Positions 41,846 to 51,197 of a stretch of 64,000 nucleotides of DNA are shown piece by piece; within the stretch, counting starts at the first letter, position 1; each line of letters begins with the position of its first letter. This DNA is from an uncultured Fibrobacter sp. (GTDB lineage Bacteria > Fibrobacterota > Fibrobacteria > Fibrobacterales > Fibrobacteraceae): assembly GCA_947165045.1 (NCBI GenBank), contig CAMUYW010000002.1:34581-98580 (forward strand), written 5' to 3'. The notes below the pieces were generated by a model. It saw only the letters and a program-made list of their open reading frames with translations, was not told where the DNA came from and searched no databases. Position numbers and translations under genes: made by a program.

Positions 41846-43159
41846 ATGAAAAGTTTGTGTAAAAATATGTGGATTTGTGGGCTGTTTTGCATTTTGTGGG
41901 CAACCTTTTTTACATCGTGCTCCGAATCTGTTGATGCAGATAGTGATTTTGTTCTTCCGCCTGATTCCAGTCGCCCCATAGCTCATAAACTTTATCCGAA
42001 TGATATGGCAAAAAATGATTCTGCGGCTGTTAATCTAGCTCGTGGTATTATTCTTGTTGTCCATCCCGGTGCATCTTATCAACTTTCCTTTGATATTGAT
42101 TCGACCCAGCCAGCTCCAGAATTACAGTTGTTCCGTACTTTTAGTCTCAAAAATGTCGAAAATCGCGTGGGGTATAAAAAGGTTCGGACATTGATGCCAA
42201 CTGTTGTCGGTAATCGTTATGTCTATTCTTTTAATTGTGAAGAAATTAAAAAGTCAATCTGGTTTACTTCTCTTGGCGTTGATGGCGAATATTACAAGGG
42301 TAAAGTTGAAAATGTCAGGTTGCAGGGAGAAGGTTCTTATAGCGATCATTTATCGATAAACTTGATTGCCGTTGGTGAAATTTCAAAGACTGCTGATGGC
42401 AAGAATGTCGAAGAATTGTCGAAAGATATGTTGAAGCTTTTCCGTGAAAAATATTATGGTATCACGATTGATACTCTTTACGTGCGCTATGCTCAAGATC
42501 ATCCGACTTTGGGAAAGTTTTATCCGGCGGATCAACCTTGGGTTGCTGGTGTGAGCTCGGAAGATGTTTTTGTGAGTGAACTTTCTGGTTGGCCAGAAAA
42601 AGGTCTTGACAATTCGTTAAATATCATGCTTGTTCATAGCATTAATGAAATTGGTGTCATGGGTCTTTCTCGCTTGTTTTCTGGAGAACTAGGTGCTGGC
42701 GAAGAAAGTTCTATTGTGATTGGAGAATATTATAGGAGTAATGAAGATGGCTCCGAATTCGAACACCTTTCGTCAAAAGTAATTGCTATGACTGCGGTGC
42801 ATGAGAGTGGGCATTTCTTTGGATTAAGGCATACTTCGGCGACAAAACGCGACTTGAAACGCGTTGTCGATGAATCTCCTATGGGGGATTGGTCTAACAT
42901 TGAAGATGGTTTGACAGACACTCCGTTTTGTGAATATATTTTAAAGAGTAATCTTTATAAGAGCACAGGAGAAGATGAAGTTTATTCCAAGGGCTGTGCA
43001 AGGGAAAGTGGTCGTTTTTTGGCTAAATCACAAATTTATACATGTCCGGATCTTGATAACATAATGTTCCCGGTGACGGTCGATGAGTTAGAAGACGCTT
43101 CTTTTACAAAACAGCAGATGGAAATTATTCGTTCTTCTTTGATGATTTTCCCGCATTAA
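41846..43159 (+). CDS. Lipoprotein with metzincin-type zinc protease motif
   Basis: The 437-aa lipoprotein has the lipobox FFTSC (Cys25). The zinc motif HESGHFFGLRH is at residues 319-329, with Glu320 as base, and CPDLDNIMFPV downstream supplies a Met-turn as in pappalysin-like (M43) and other metzincin peptidases. The first 200 residues are beta-rich. It should be a surface or periplasmic protease of unknown substrate. GAGG and TAGGAG lie upstream of the ATG. DUF4416 follows 2 bases downstream. Confidence 0.8.
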   Translation: MKSLCKNMWICGLFCILWATFFTSCSESVDADSDFVLPPDSSRPIAHKLYPNDMAKNDSAAVNLARGIILVVHPGASYQLSFDIDSTQPAPELQLFRTFSLKNVENRVGYKKVRTLMPTVVGNRYVYSFNCEEIKKSIWFTSLGVDGEYYKGKVENVRLQGEGSYSDHLSINLIAVGEISKTADGKNVEELSKDMLKLFREKYYGITIDTLYVRYAQDHPTLGKFYPADQPWVAGVSSEDVFVSELSGWPEKGLDNSLNIMLVHSINEIGVMGLSRLFSGELGAGEESSIVIGEYYRSNEDGSEFEHLSSKVIAMTAVHESGHFFGLRHTSATKRDLKRVVDESPMGDWSNIEDGLTDTPFCEYILKSNLYKSTGEDEVYSKGCARESGRFLAKSQIYTCPDLDNIMFPVTVDELEDASFTKQQMEIIRSSLMIFPH

Positions 43160-43161
43160 AA

Positions 43162-43698
43162 ATGAAAGCATCTCAATTTTCTGAAAACGCACAATTGATT
43201 GCGTTTGTTTTGCAAAAGGGTTCAGAATGGGACCCGAATGTTATTGAACTTCTAGAAAAAACGTGGGGCAAGATTCGCCATAAAGGGCGCCTCTTTGCGT
43301 TTGATAAGACGGATTATTACAAGCCCGAGATGGGCGATGACTTGTATCGCGGTGTGGTTTCTTTTGAAAAAGAAATTCCGCCAGAGACGATTGCCGAAGA
43401 AAAGGAACGCAGCAACGCTTTGGAATTGACGACTGCATCGGCAGATGCGCCTGAACTTCGCCATGTGAACATCGACATTGGCTATATGGACATGGACAAG
43501 GTGGTGCTTCCGAGCTACAAACGTGGACCGTTCAAGTTGTATGCCGGCAAGGGCGTTTGGCTAGATATGCTTTTGACATATGCCAAGGGCGTTTTCCACC
43601 CGACTGCTTGGGCGTTTGACGATTTTATGCGGAACCCGTACCAGCACGACTTGCAATTGATTCGTGAAAAGTTCAAAAAATCGCGAAAAGCAGGGTGA
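43162..43698 (+). CDS. DUF4416-family protein
   Basis: The 178-aa cytoplasmic protein matches my memory of DUF4416: WGKIRHKGRLFAFDKTDYYKPEMGDDLYRGVVSFEKEIPPE, then HVNIDIGYMDMDKVVLPSYKRGPFKLYAGKGVWLDMLLTYAKGVFHPTAWAFDDF. The family is uncharacterised and widespread in anaerobes. It starts 2 bases after the protease gene. No function is inferred. Confidence 0.85.
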   Translation: MKASQFSENAQLIAFVLQKGSEWDPNVIELLEKTWGKIRHKGRLFAFDKTDYYKPEMGDDLYRGVVSFEKEIPPETIAEEKERSNALELTTASADAPELRHVNIDIGYMDMDKVVLPSYKRGPFKLYAGKGVWLDMLLTYAKGVFHPTAWAFDDFMRNPYQHDLQLIREKFKKSRKAG

Positions 43699-43788
43699 AA
43701 AGCAGAAATTATTGCGTAAATGGCAAAATTCCTCATCTAAACCATAAGTTCCGGGAACGAAGTTCTAAATCTTTTTATATTAAAAATA

Positions 43789-45021
43789 ATGAAAAAGAAG
43801 TCTTTATTCCTGGGGCTATGGTCCCTTACGTTTTTTGCGTGCTATAGTCCGGATCCGTTTGAGGCGGAGTCTTCGGATGATAATTCCAATACGAACACCA
43901 GTTCTGAAATGGGAAAACTATTTTCCGTGAATGGCGGGTATCAAATTTGTAATCCGTCGGCATCGCAGGATACGGTGAACTATCCCGCATCGATGTTGTG
44001 GCTGAATTTTAGCGGGACGCTAAACGTGAAAGCTCCGGATACTAATTATACCTTGAAGAGGGTTGTACAGCATGACCGTTTGACTGTCTCGGATACGGCT
44101 AATAACGTGAAGTGGTATATAATGCGCGATACCTCTGCTGGCGAATGCCAGTTCCAAGACCCGGAATGGAGCACGCATCCGAATTTTATCGTGGCTTTAC
44201 GCGGTTACGATGTCGACGGTAGCAAGGCTTGCGAAAATTTGGACTACGGTATTTTTGCAGTGCGCATGTCTGACAAGAAGAGATTTTGGTTCTCCAAGAA
44301 GGAAATTCCTGAAGAGGCTACGCCGCATTTGTGGGTTGCTCCAAGTGCAAAGGTTGATGAAAAAGGCGATCCCTCGACGATTAATGGGTTCTTTGGAACG
44401 GACTCTGTGATGCTCACGTATGTTGATGAAAATCAGAATATCCAGGTTGTGGATTATACATACTATGGCACAAAAGACAAGCCCAAAACCTACAAACTCA
44501 AGAAACCGTCGAATCGTAAGAACTGGAAAATCGATAGTCCTTTGATTTCTCCGTTGAATGGAAATATTGTTGTATATAACATGTATGAAAATTCGACGAC
44601 TTGGGAAGCTTATATACAGTATATAGATGATAATTCCGAACCGTTTAAGATTGAACGCACGAAGGATATGATGTCGGAACCGGCTCAACCACATTGGTAT
44701 CTACCTCCACGTATTAGAAAGGAGTATGTATCAGATGAGGGAATTCCTACGATGTTCGATAGTTATGCCACTCTGTATGTGGTTTGGGCGGAGTTCCCGG
44801 CAGGTTCGCAGATGCTCAATAAGAATGACTTGACCAAAGAGTCTGTCCAGAACGGTTCTGTTGGACGAACTGTGAAGCGTAAAATCAATACGTTTGCTTC
44901 TTTGGAATGGCTTGAAGATAATATCGAAATTGCTCCAATTCCTATGACTGGTGGTGTTACTCCCGATGCTAAGTTTTTGGCAACGGGTACTAATAAAGCT
45001 TATTTGCTTAAGCTTCCGTGA
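43789..45021 (+). CDS. Hypothetical lipoprotein, beta-rich
   Basis: The 410-aa lipoprotein has the lipobox TFFAC (Cys18) and a Ser/Asn/Asp-rich spacer (about 25-45). Regular strands follow, with motifs like DYGIFAVRMSDKKRFWFSKKE, SPLISPLNGNIVVYNMYENS and TPDAKFLATGTNKAYLLKLP, suggestive of a TolB-like or other beta-propeller. I do not recognise the family. It is followed closely by a barrel gene whose Shine-Dalgarno site overlaps its stop. Confidence 0.65.
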   Translation: MKKKSLFLGLWSLTFFACYSPDPFEAESSDDNSNTNTSSEMGKLFSVNGGYQICNPSASQDTVNYPASMLWLNFSGTLNVKAPDTNYTLKRVVQHDRLTVSDTANNVKWYIMRDTSAGECQFQDPEWSTHPNFIVALRGYDVDGSKACENLDYGIFAVRMSDKKRFWFSKKEIPEEATPHLWVAPSAKVDEKGDPSTINGFFGTDSVMLTYVDENQNIQVVDYTYYGTKDKPKTYKLKKPSNRKNWKIDSPLISPLNGNIVVYNMYENSTTWEAYIQYIDDNSEPFKIERTKDMMSEPAQPHWYLPPRIRKEYVSDEGIPTMFDSYATLYVVWAEFPAGSQMLNKNDLTKESVQNGSVGRTVKRKINTFASLEWLEDNIEIAPIPMTGGVTPDAKFLATGTNKAYLLKLP

Positions 45022-45029
45022 GGTTCGAC

Positions 45030-46169
45030 ATGAAAAAGAATTGTTTGATTGAATGTAGTTCTCTTGTCACGCTTGCGGGAGTTGCTGCTGTTGCTTTTTA
45101 TGCCGGCTTTAATTCTCCTGTGGCGCCAGCGACTCCGTGGGAGTCTATTGGCGGTTGCGGTGCCGGCGGTTCCGGTGGCGGCTCGGGTGATGGTATCAAG
45201 TGGATTGGCCAAGGCGTTTCTGGCGGTTATCTCGAAGCGGAAGTCTTTACGAAGTATAACGTTGGTCAAAACTTCTCGGCGCTTTCTTTGAATCCGCATT
45301 TTTCCATCAAACCGACCTGGGATACGAAGGTGGGCGTGACGATTCCGTTCATGAGCCATCAGGGCGAAGTGCAGTATCGCAGCAACCAGAATCCGAAGGA
45401 TTATACGACAGGCGGTCTTGGTGATATTTCGTTTGACTTTTCCAAGACGATTGGCAGTGGCGGTGCGGCATCGCTTTCAGCATCGCTTACGATTCCGACG
45501 GGGCAGTACGATATCAAACGCGGAATTGATGTTTCGAAGGAAGTCTTGCCGAGTAGTTTTCAGAAGGGAAGTGGAATTTATTCGCTTACGCTTGGCTGGG
45601 ATTACAGCCGCGATACGGATAAAGGAATTTGGCTTTATAGCTTGAGCTATACGCAACCGTTTGCGATGCGTTTGTTCACGGGCGAAAATGAGTTCAACGA
45701 TAGCTATTGGAAAAAAATCAAGAATAAGGATGGCAATCGATTCAAGTATCGCTTTAAGCCGTACGGTGAGAATGACCTTGGCGCCTATACTCCGCCTTCT
45801 ATCGGAGGTTCGATTGCTTACGGGTATCGTGGACGTGCGGGTATTGTGCAATCGTTTGGCGTGAACTTCTCTGTGCCGCTTGGTGTTGCATGGATTGCAT
45901 CCGAACAGGCTAATGATGGTATTTATGACCCGCGACCGGACCCGGATCACCAGGCATGGTCGTTGGCACTTGTGTATGGACTGGAATTCTCGAATCCGGA
46001 TTTCCCGGTGTTCTTAGCGTTCTCGCTCCCGATTCATGACAAGGCGGGTGGTGCTGATTCCAAGAACGAATACAGCGAAAAGCCGATGAAAAAATGGAAT
46101 GCTCCGGACTGGAGTGATATTGGCCAGCAGTGGACGATTGCCGTCGGCGTAAAGGGTAGCTTCTTTTAA
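45030..46169 (+). CDS. Outer-membrane beta-barrel, possible transporter
   Basis: The product (379 aa) has an N-terminal hydrophobic segment (LVTLAGVAAVAFYAGF) and a Gly-rich stretch (GGCGAGGSGGGSGDG). The barrel-like region (WDTKVGVTIPFMSHQGEV, GLGDISFDFSKTIG, ASLTIPTGQYDIKRG) resembles the 'transporter' family linked to phenol-degradation pathways (PF13557), and the protein ends GVKGSFF with a C-terminal Phe. ATG 45030 has GTGAGG upstream that overlaps the previous stop. The Gly-rich N-terminus is unusual. Confidence 0.7.
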   Translation: MKKNCLIECSSLVTLAGVAAVAFYAGFNSPVAPATPWESIGGCGAGGSGGGSGDGIKWIGQGVSGGYLEAEVFTKYNVGQNFSALSLNPHFSIKPTWDTKVGVTIPFMSHQGEVQYRSNQNPKDYTTGGLGDISFDFSKTIGSGGAASLSASLTIPTGQYDIKRGIDVSKEVLPSSFQKGSGIYSLTLGWDYSRDTDKGIWLYSLSYTQPFAMRLFTGENEFNDSYWKKIKNKDGNRFKYRFKPYGENDLGAYTPPSIGGSIAYGYRGRAGIVQSFGVNFSVPLGVAWIASEQANDGIYDPRPDPDHQAWSLALVYGLEFSNPDFPVFLAFSLPIHDKAGGADSKNEYSEKPMKKWNAPDWSDIGQQWTIAVGVKGSFF

Positions 46170-46202
46170 TTAGGTATTAGGGGTTAGGTGAAACCTAAAA
46201 CC
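46169..46202. repeat. Short TTAGG-rich intergenic repeat with hairpin
   Basis: TTAGG occurs three times and ends with TTAGGT-GAA-ACCTAA (46184-46198). It resembles the spacer at 26802-26836 and sits between two convergent genes. Confidence 0.45.
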
Positions 46203-46205
46203 AAG

Positions 46206-47144
46206 CTACGCTCTCGGATGCGTTTTCTTGAAGGCTGCTTTGAGGCGTTCGGCGTTGACATGCGTATAAATTTGCGTGGTCGAAATGTTCGAATGCCCGA
46301 GCATTTCCTTGACGCTCATGATTTCGGCGCCGTTCTCAAGCAAATGCGTTGCAAAGCTGTGACGCAGTACGTGCGGGCTCGCTTTGCCTTCCCAGCCAAT
46401 CTCGCGTAACAGGTCATGAATGTCGCTCCTTAGAGTGCGAACATCGTAAGGCTTTCCGTTTTCGTTTAAGAATACAGGGCTTGTGATGCTGGGCGTGTGG
46501 CCTGCTTCGATTTCTGCAACCCGGAATTGCTCCAGCCAAGTAATTAACGTGTCTGTAATGGGCACAATGCGTTCTTTGTTGCCTTTACCGATAACGCGAA
46601 CTAAACGTTCTTTTATTTGTAATTGATTCCAGCAGAGGCTCTGGCATTCCGAAATGCGAAGCCCGGAACCGTAAATGAGTTCTAGCAAAAGACGGGCGCG
46701 GATTTGCTGAAGCGTTGGATTTTCGAGCTCTGGAAATTTCTCTTGAGCAAGGTCTTTTTGCCCGAGAAACGACACAAGCCGTTTGGGGCGTTTGGGCATG
46801 GGAACAGTTTCGGCGGGATTCTTGTCGAGAATCTTGGAACGCACGAGGTACTTGCCAAAGCTTTTTAAGGCGGCGAGGTGTTCACAGATGCTTGTGGGCG
46901 CGAGTTTTTGCTTGATTTTTAAATCCCAGACAAAATTCTTGACGTTCATTTCGGAGAATGAATCGAGGGGGGCGAAACATGCGGCGGTTTCTTGTTGCGT
47001 GTTTGGACTGCGCGCCCCGTTGCCGGCGATGTGCGCTAGGTATTTTTCTAGCGATTTACGGTATGTTTCGACCGTTCTTTCAGAATACCTTCGCTGTGTT
47101 TGCAGGTATATCAAAAAATTTCGGATGTATTCGTCTAAAAGCAT
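46206..47144 (-). CDS. Tyrosine recombinase of the XerC/XerD type
   Basis: The 312-aa protein has the SAM-like N-terminal core-binding domain and the catalytic set Arg163 (GSGLRISE), Lys187, His258 and Arg261 (HVLRHSFATH), His284 (LGHSNISTTQ) and Tyr293 (IYTHV). All residues are intact. Xer proteins resolve chromosome dimers at dif; no dif-like site was found here. A 30-residue Gln/Pro-containing stretch (about 43-65) separates the domains. It may also be a housekeeping XerD or an orphan integrase, but no mobile genes surround it, so Xer is likelier. Confidence 0.88.
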   Translation of the reverse strand: MLLDEYIRNFLIYLQTQRRYSERTVETYRKSLEKYLAHIAGNGARSPNTQQETAACFAPLDSFSEMNVKNFVWDLKIKQKLAPTSICEHLAALKSFGKYLVRSKILDKNPAETVPMPKRPKRLVSFLGQKDLAQEKFPELENPTLQQIRARLLLELIYGSGLRISECQSLCWNQLQIKERLVRVIGKGNKERIVPITDTLITWLEQFRVAEIEAGHTPSITSPVFLNENGKPYDVRTLRSDIHDLLREIGWEGKASPHVLRHSFATHLLENGAEIMSVKEMLGHSNISTTQIYTHVNAERLKAAFKKTHPRA

Positions 47145-47194
47145 TGTTCGCCGCTGTTTTCAAAAGAAAAATAGTCTATATTAGTTGTCACCAA

Positions 47195-48526
47195 ATGTCT
47201 TTTTTGAAAAAAATTATTTCTTTGCGGGCTTGTTTCGCTGCCTGTGCGCTTGTATCGTCGGCTTTTGCTGCGGACCGCGTTGTGGGCGCGAATGCAACTC
47301 TTGATATTGAACCGGGTGCACGCTCTGCGGCCTTGGGTTCTACGACTTTAGCTGTTGAAGGTGATTATCTCGGACTTGGTACCAATGCTTATCAGCTTTC
47401 GCGTGCGAAGTACATGTGGGCATCTTTCTCGCATACTGCGTATTACGAAGATACCAAGTACGATTACGCATCGATGGTGATCCCTCTCCCGAATAATCAA
47501 GGTATTGGAGTTTCGTTCTCTAGATTTGGTGCCGATGATATTCCCTACATTCGCGAAGGCGATCCGCTGCCGGAAGGTGCGGACTACAATACGCTTTCTA
47601 TTGCGGACTGGGTGTTCTCTGTCGCTTGGGGCCGCCGCATTATAGACCGTCTGGAATTGGGTATTGCCTTCCATGTGCTATACCGCGATATGGACCAGAG
47701 TGGCTGGGGCTTCCGCGGAGATGCTAGTGCACGTTACCAGATCCAGGATGACTTTTATGTTGCGGGTCTTTTGAAAGGTTGGACCTCTTCTGCTGCAACC
47801 TGGGAATCGGGCGAGTTTGAATACTCCTCACCGGAATTTTACCTGGCTTTGAGCTATGGCTTGCCTGTGCAATACCTGTATGGCAAGTTCAATTTTTACT
47901 GGCAAAGCGCTGGGCTTTTCCATCGTGAAGCTAGAGATCTGGATTACGAGACCGATAGAAACGGCAAACGCATTTGGGAAAATCCATTGGATTGGCTGTC
48001 TGGCGGTCGTGGTGGTGTCGAATTTGCATTTGACTTCGGGCTTAAATTGCGCGCGGGTCTCAGCAACTTTACGACTTTCAAGAGTGTAACGGCGGGTGCT
48101 GGTCTTACGATTGCAAAGTTCCTCGTTGTGGATTACGCATTTGAATCTCATCCGGTATTTTCTCCAGTGCATCGCGTGAGTGTAAGCTTTAGTCCGTATC
48201 TCTTTGGGCATCAACCGCGCGAAGAAGGGCATTTGAGCAAGACTGATGCCTCGAGAAAGCTTGTGACGGAAGAACCTGAAGAAATCCCGGTACAAGAATT
48301 TGTGGAAGAAAGCGTTCAGGAAGTGCCAGCTCCGGCGGAAACGCCTGTTGAAACAGTTGCTCCGGTGACAGAATCTGCGGTTTCTGCTCCGGCACAAGAT
48401 GTTCCTGCAGAAAATACAGTGGTGCCGGCTCCTGCTGTTGCTCCAGTTGTGCCTGTGCAGACTGTTCCCTCAACGCCTGCATCCACGACTCCGATTATTG
48501 AAACTGACGACGAAATATTGGAATAG
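47195..48526 (+). CDS. PorV/PorQ-like outer-membrane protein with Pro/Val-rich tail
   Basis: The product (443 aa) has a signal peptide (to about AFAAD). The barrel starts with the PorV/PorQ-like NATLDIEPGARSAALGSTTLAVEGDYLGLGTNAYQLS and continues with SVAWGRRIIDRLELGIAFHVLYRDMD and AGAGLTIAKFLVVDYAFESH. The last 90 residues are rich in Pro, Val, Ala and Glu and may be a periplasmic linker. Such proteins attach cargo to the surface in type IX secretion systems; whether that applies here is inference. The longer open frame upstream overlaps the divergent xer gene and is not coding. Confidence 0.78.
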   Translation: MSFLKKIISLRACFAACALVSSAFAADRVVGANATLDIEPGARSAALGSTTLAVEGDYLGLGTNAYQLSRAKYMWASFSHTAYYEDTKYDYASMVIPLPNNQGIGVSFSRFGADDIPYIREGDPLPEGADYNTLSIADWVFSVAWGRRIIDRLELGIAFHVLYRDMDQSGWGFRGDASARYQIQDDFYVAGLLKGWTSSAATWESGEFEYSSPEFYLALSYGLPVQYLYGKFNFYWQSAGLFHREARDLDYETDRNGKRIWENPLDWLSGGRGGVEFAFDFGLKLRAGLSNFTTFKSVTAGAGLTIAKFLVVDYAFESHPVFSPVHRVSVSFSPYLFGHQPREEGHLSKTDASRKLVTEEPEEIPVQEFVEESVQEVPAPAETPVETVAPVTESAVSAPAQDVPAENTVVPAPAVAPVVPVQTVPSTPASTTPIIETDDEILE

Positions 48527-48541
48527 AGCGAGGTAATGACA

Positions 48542-49150
48542 ATGGCAGATATAAGAAGTGTAGGCTTATTCATCTTGCTTCCGGCTCCTCTCAATCCGAT
48601 TGGGGCTTTTGATGCCGAATCGTTCAAGGCGAGTTTCCGTTCCGTAATGGAGGAAAACGCTAAAGCCAAGTTTATCGCGGTAGATTTATCGGGACTCGAT
48701 TTTGTCTATAGCGATGCGTACAATGCTTTTATGCAGTTCCATCAGGAACTCTCGAAGCGAGATGGTACGTTTGCGGTGCTTGCAAGCAAGGAATCTCTTG
48801 CGAAAAGCCTTAAGAAGGTGGGGCTTGAACGCTTTATCCGTATTTTCATGAATGAAGCGGATATGTATTCTTATAAGCCGATTGAAAAGGCAAAGGTTTC
48901 GACTCCGGTAGAAAAAGTGGAAAAGCCAGAGCCAACGATCGTGCCTGAAATTAATACTGAACCTAAACCCGTGCCCCAACCAGAATCGGCACCCGAACCT
49001 GTGGTCACTCCTGCGGTGCAACCGGCAGAACCGAGAATTTTGGATAAAAATCCGTTGGTGGACGAAACTCCGTCTTCGAAGGGTTCTTTCATCACTGTAA
49101 TTGTGCTTTTGCTGATTGTCATTGCTGTTGTATCTTATCTTGTCTTGTAA
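48542..49150 (+). CDS. STAS-domain protein with C-terminal membrane anchor
   Basis: The product (202 aa) has a STAS anti-sigma-antagonist-like domain (residues 1-110: IAVDLSGLDFVYSDAYNAFMQFHQEL, with a Ser at 57 at the usual phosphorylation site), a Pro/Glu-rich linker (about 112-175) and a C-terminal helix (FITVIVLLLIVIAVVSYLVL). A tail-anchored STAS protein is unusual, as family members are normally soluble. ATG 48542 is chosen since GAGG lies 8 bases upstream; ATG 48536 is in frame. It sits between the PorV-like and LytM-like genes in a close run. Confidence 0.75.
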   Translation: MADIRSVGLFILLPAPLNPIGAFDAESFKASFRSVMEENAKAKFIAVDLSGLDFVYSDAYNAFMQFHQELSKRDGTFAVLASKESLAKSLKKVGLERFIRIFMNEADMYSYKPIEKAKVSTPVEKVEKPEPTIVPEINTEPKPVPQPESAPEPVVTPAVQPAEPRILDKNPLVDETPSSKGSFITVIVLLLIVIAVVSYLVL

Positions 49151-49153
49151 TCG

Positions 49154-50068
49154 ATGGCTGTAGAATTTTCAGAGTATCAGGGAAAGAGAAGAAAAAAACG
49201 GGAACGCCATAAATTTCCGCTGATTAGGATTATTTTAGTTTTCACGTTGATCATTGTCGCCTATACGAACGGGTGGTTCCATAAACTGGTGAATATGCTT
49301 CCGTTGCCAGGCAATGAAGAACCAGCGCCACCGGTAGTTGAGGAATGGATTGCGGGTTGCACGTCGTATGACGGGACGCCGTTTGAACTGCAGAAAGGCT
49401 ATGCGCAGTGCTCGTGGGTCGTGAATGATTCCCTGGTTCTTCCGAATTCTTTTTTGCGTTACTTGAAAAACTTGGCTAGTGACGGTGCAAAAATCCACTG
49501 GGTTGCATCCAAGAAAGATTTTGGCGATGCTCTCCTTGCTGTTCTTGAAGATTCTACTCGCAATGTGTTTTTGCACATGACTCGTGAAGATTCTTCGAAG
49601 GTCTGGATTTCAAGCAAGACCGGTTGCCTTTTCCCTGGACCGTGCCCGCATGTCCCGCTAGGATGGTCTGCGCTTGCGATTGTAGACAACTTTGACTTTG
49701 AAGGCTTGGAACAGTTGCTCTCGGCAGATCTTTTTAAAGGCCTTGGAGAAGCTCCGATTTATCCGGTGCTTCCGGGGATTGTGCTTGAAGCGGGCCGCGA
49801 TTCGCTGGGTATGTTCGTTGAACTCAATCACGGAAACGGAATAACCTCGCGCATGTTCGGTATTGGTTCCTGGAAAATGGCGCCAACTGTCGGCAAAACG
49901 CTTGGCTTTAAAGATGCTGTGGGGCGCCTCTCGCCGCAGGATAGTTCATCGTTCTTTTTGACGGTTCGCCAAAATGGCTTGTTCGTGCGTTGGAAAGATT
50001 TCTACAAGGCTACGCATCCGGTGGATTCGGCGCAAATTGCTTTGTTCAAGAAGAATCTGCCTTTTTAA
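49154..50068 (+). CDS. Membrane-anchored degenerate LytM (M23-like) protein
   Basis: The 304-aa protein has a basic N-terminus, one membrane helix (about 25-42) and a periplasmic part. The C-terminal 100 residues (IYPVLPGIVLEAGRDSLGMF, VELNHGNGITSRMFGIG, FFLTVRQNGLFVRWKDFY) follow the M23/LytM fold, but the zinc ligands HxxxD and HxH are absent. In EnvC and NlpD such dead domains activate cell-wall amidases; a similar scaffold role here is inference. The gene starts 3 bases after the STAS gene. Confidence 0.65.
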   Translation: MAVEFSEYQGKRRKKRERHKFPLIRIILVFTLIIVAYTNGWFHKLVNMLPLPGNEEPAPPVVEEWIAGCTSYDGTPFELQKGYAQCSWVVNDSLVLPNSFLRYLKNLASDGAKIHWVASKKDFGDALLAVLEDSTRNVFLHMTREDSSKVWISSKTGCLFPGPCPHVPLGWSALAIVDNFDFEGLEQLLSADLFKGLGEAPIYPVLPGIVLEAGRDSLGMFVELNHGNGITSRMFGIGSWKMAPTVGKTLGFKDAVGRLSPQDSSSFFLTVRQNGLFVRWKDFYKATHPVDSAQIALFKKNLPF

Positions 50069-50078
50069 GTGAGTTTGT

Positions 50079-51197
50079 ATGAAACGTAAGTTTGCGGCTT
50101 TTTTCCCGGTCTATTTGCTTTCTTTGTTAATCGCTTTTTTTGCATCTTGCTCGCAGGATGGTGATGGGCCTCTTGGTGTGATGCCTAGCGGTACATCTAT
50201 AAAAGGCGAGGGCTATTTTTGGGAAGCTTCGCTGGATTCTGGAAAGACTATCCACTTGTTGTCAGATACGCTTTACGTTACACTTTCCAAAATTTGGTCC
50301 TTTTCGAATTGCGCTCTTTCGTCAATTGGATTGTACAAAAGTATCGAAGATACTGTGTATGTCATTGCTCCAGAAATTAGCATCGATGTGAATGCTGATG
50401 ATTGTCCTGCTCCGGTGTACCGTCCTGATACGACATTCAAGATGATTCTGGATCAGGATATCTCTAAGAAGGTCTCGAAGATTGTTGTGAAAAATGAAGT
50501 GGATTCCCTGCTGGATTCCATCAAGCTTCGACGAGGAAAACTGGTGCTGGATACGTTCCGCATTTTCTTGGATTCCTCTTTTGCGGTGCATGATTCACTT
50601 CCGTTGCGAACAAAAGAATCGCCTTCGCTTTTGCGCGTGCTGGATTCCTTAACTCCGCGAAAATTCTATTGGAGAACTCTTCGTGCAAATTGTGCCATGC
50701 GCGTAGATATGTGCGAAGATGTTGTTGCTGATACTATTTATCCGACCAGTTGGAGTGAGAACGATACGGCACTTGTTCCGGTGCGTTATGCTTGCGCTTC
50801 GGCAGATTCCGTTTACTGCTTGAATACCAAGTGGGAATATGATTCGACCGCGCTAGGCAAGGTGAACGAACGCATGGATACCGTTTGGCATACGAGTACG
50901 TATTATATCGAAAACATTCCTTCGTGTGCTTTGCTGAATGGTTTTTTGTATGGCGGCTTTACTTATAAAAGCAAGGTTACGTTTTTGCGTGAACTCTTTG
51001 TGCCTGATGATGATGAATTGTCTTGCGGTCCTTCGACAAAGAAGGATTGGGTTGCTTATCGATTGGAAAGCAACAAAGTTTTAACGGAAGGCAATAAAGG
51101 CGAGAATAAAACGCTAATAGATAGTTTATATAGTGTATGGAAGTCGGCGACTGTGGCGCCCGATACGCTTGTTGCCGATACGACGGAGTCGAAATGA
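50079..51197 (+). CDS. Hypothetical lipoprotein
   Basis: The 372-aa lipoprotein has the lipobox FFASC (Cys24). The mature part has several Cys pairs (e.g. NCALSS, DDCPAP, CAMRVDMCED) that may form disulfides and no domain I recognise. It overlaps the NUDIX gene by 4 bases (ATGA), so it is the penultimate gene of a five-gene run starting at 47195. Confidence 0.65.
   Translation: MKRKFAAFFPVYLLSLLIAFFASCSQDGDGPLGVMPSGTSIKGEGYFWEASLDSGKTIHLLSDTLYVTLSKIWSFSNCALSSIGLYKSIEDTVYVIAPEISIDVNADDCPAPVYRPDTTFKMILDQDISKKVSKIVVKNEVDSLLDSIKLRRGKLVLDTFRIFLDSSFAVHDSLPLRTKESPSLLRVLDSLTPRKFYWRTLRANCAMRVDMCEDVVADTIYPTSWSENDTALVPVRYACASADSVYCLNTKWEYDSTALGKVNERMDTVWHTSTYYIENIPSCALLNGFLYGGFTYKSKVTFLRELFVPDDDELSCGPSTKKDWVAYRLESNKVLTEGNKGENKTLIDSLYSVWKSATVAPDTLVADTTESK

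Noticed and set aside
46206..47144. Tyrosine recombinase as an integrase of a genomic island
   Set aside because: No adjacent tRNA, direct repeats, phage or plasmid genes; its features match XerC/D housekeeping recombinases.
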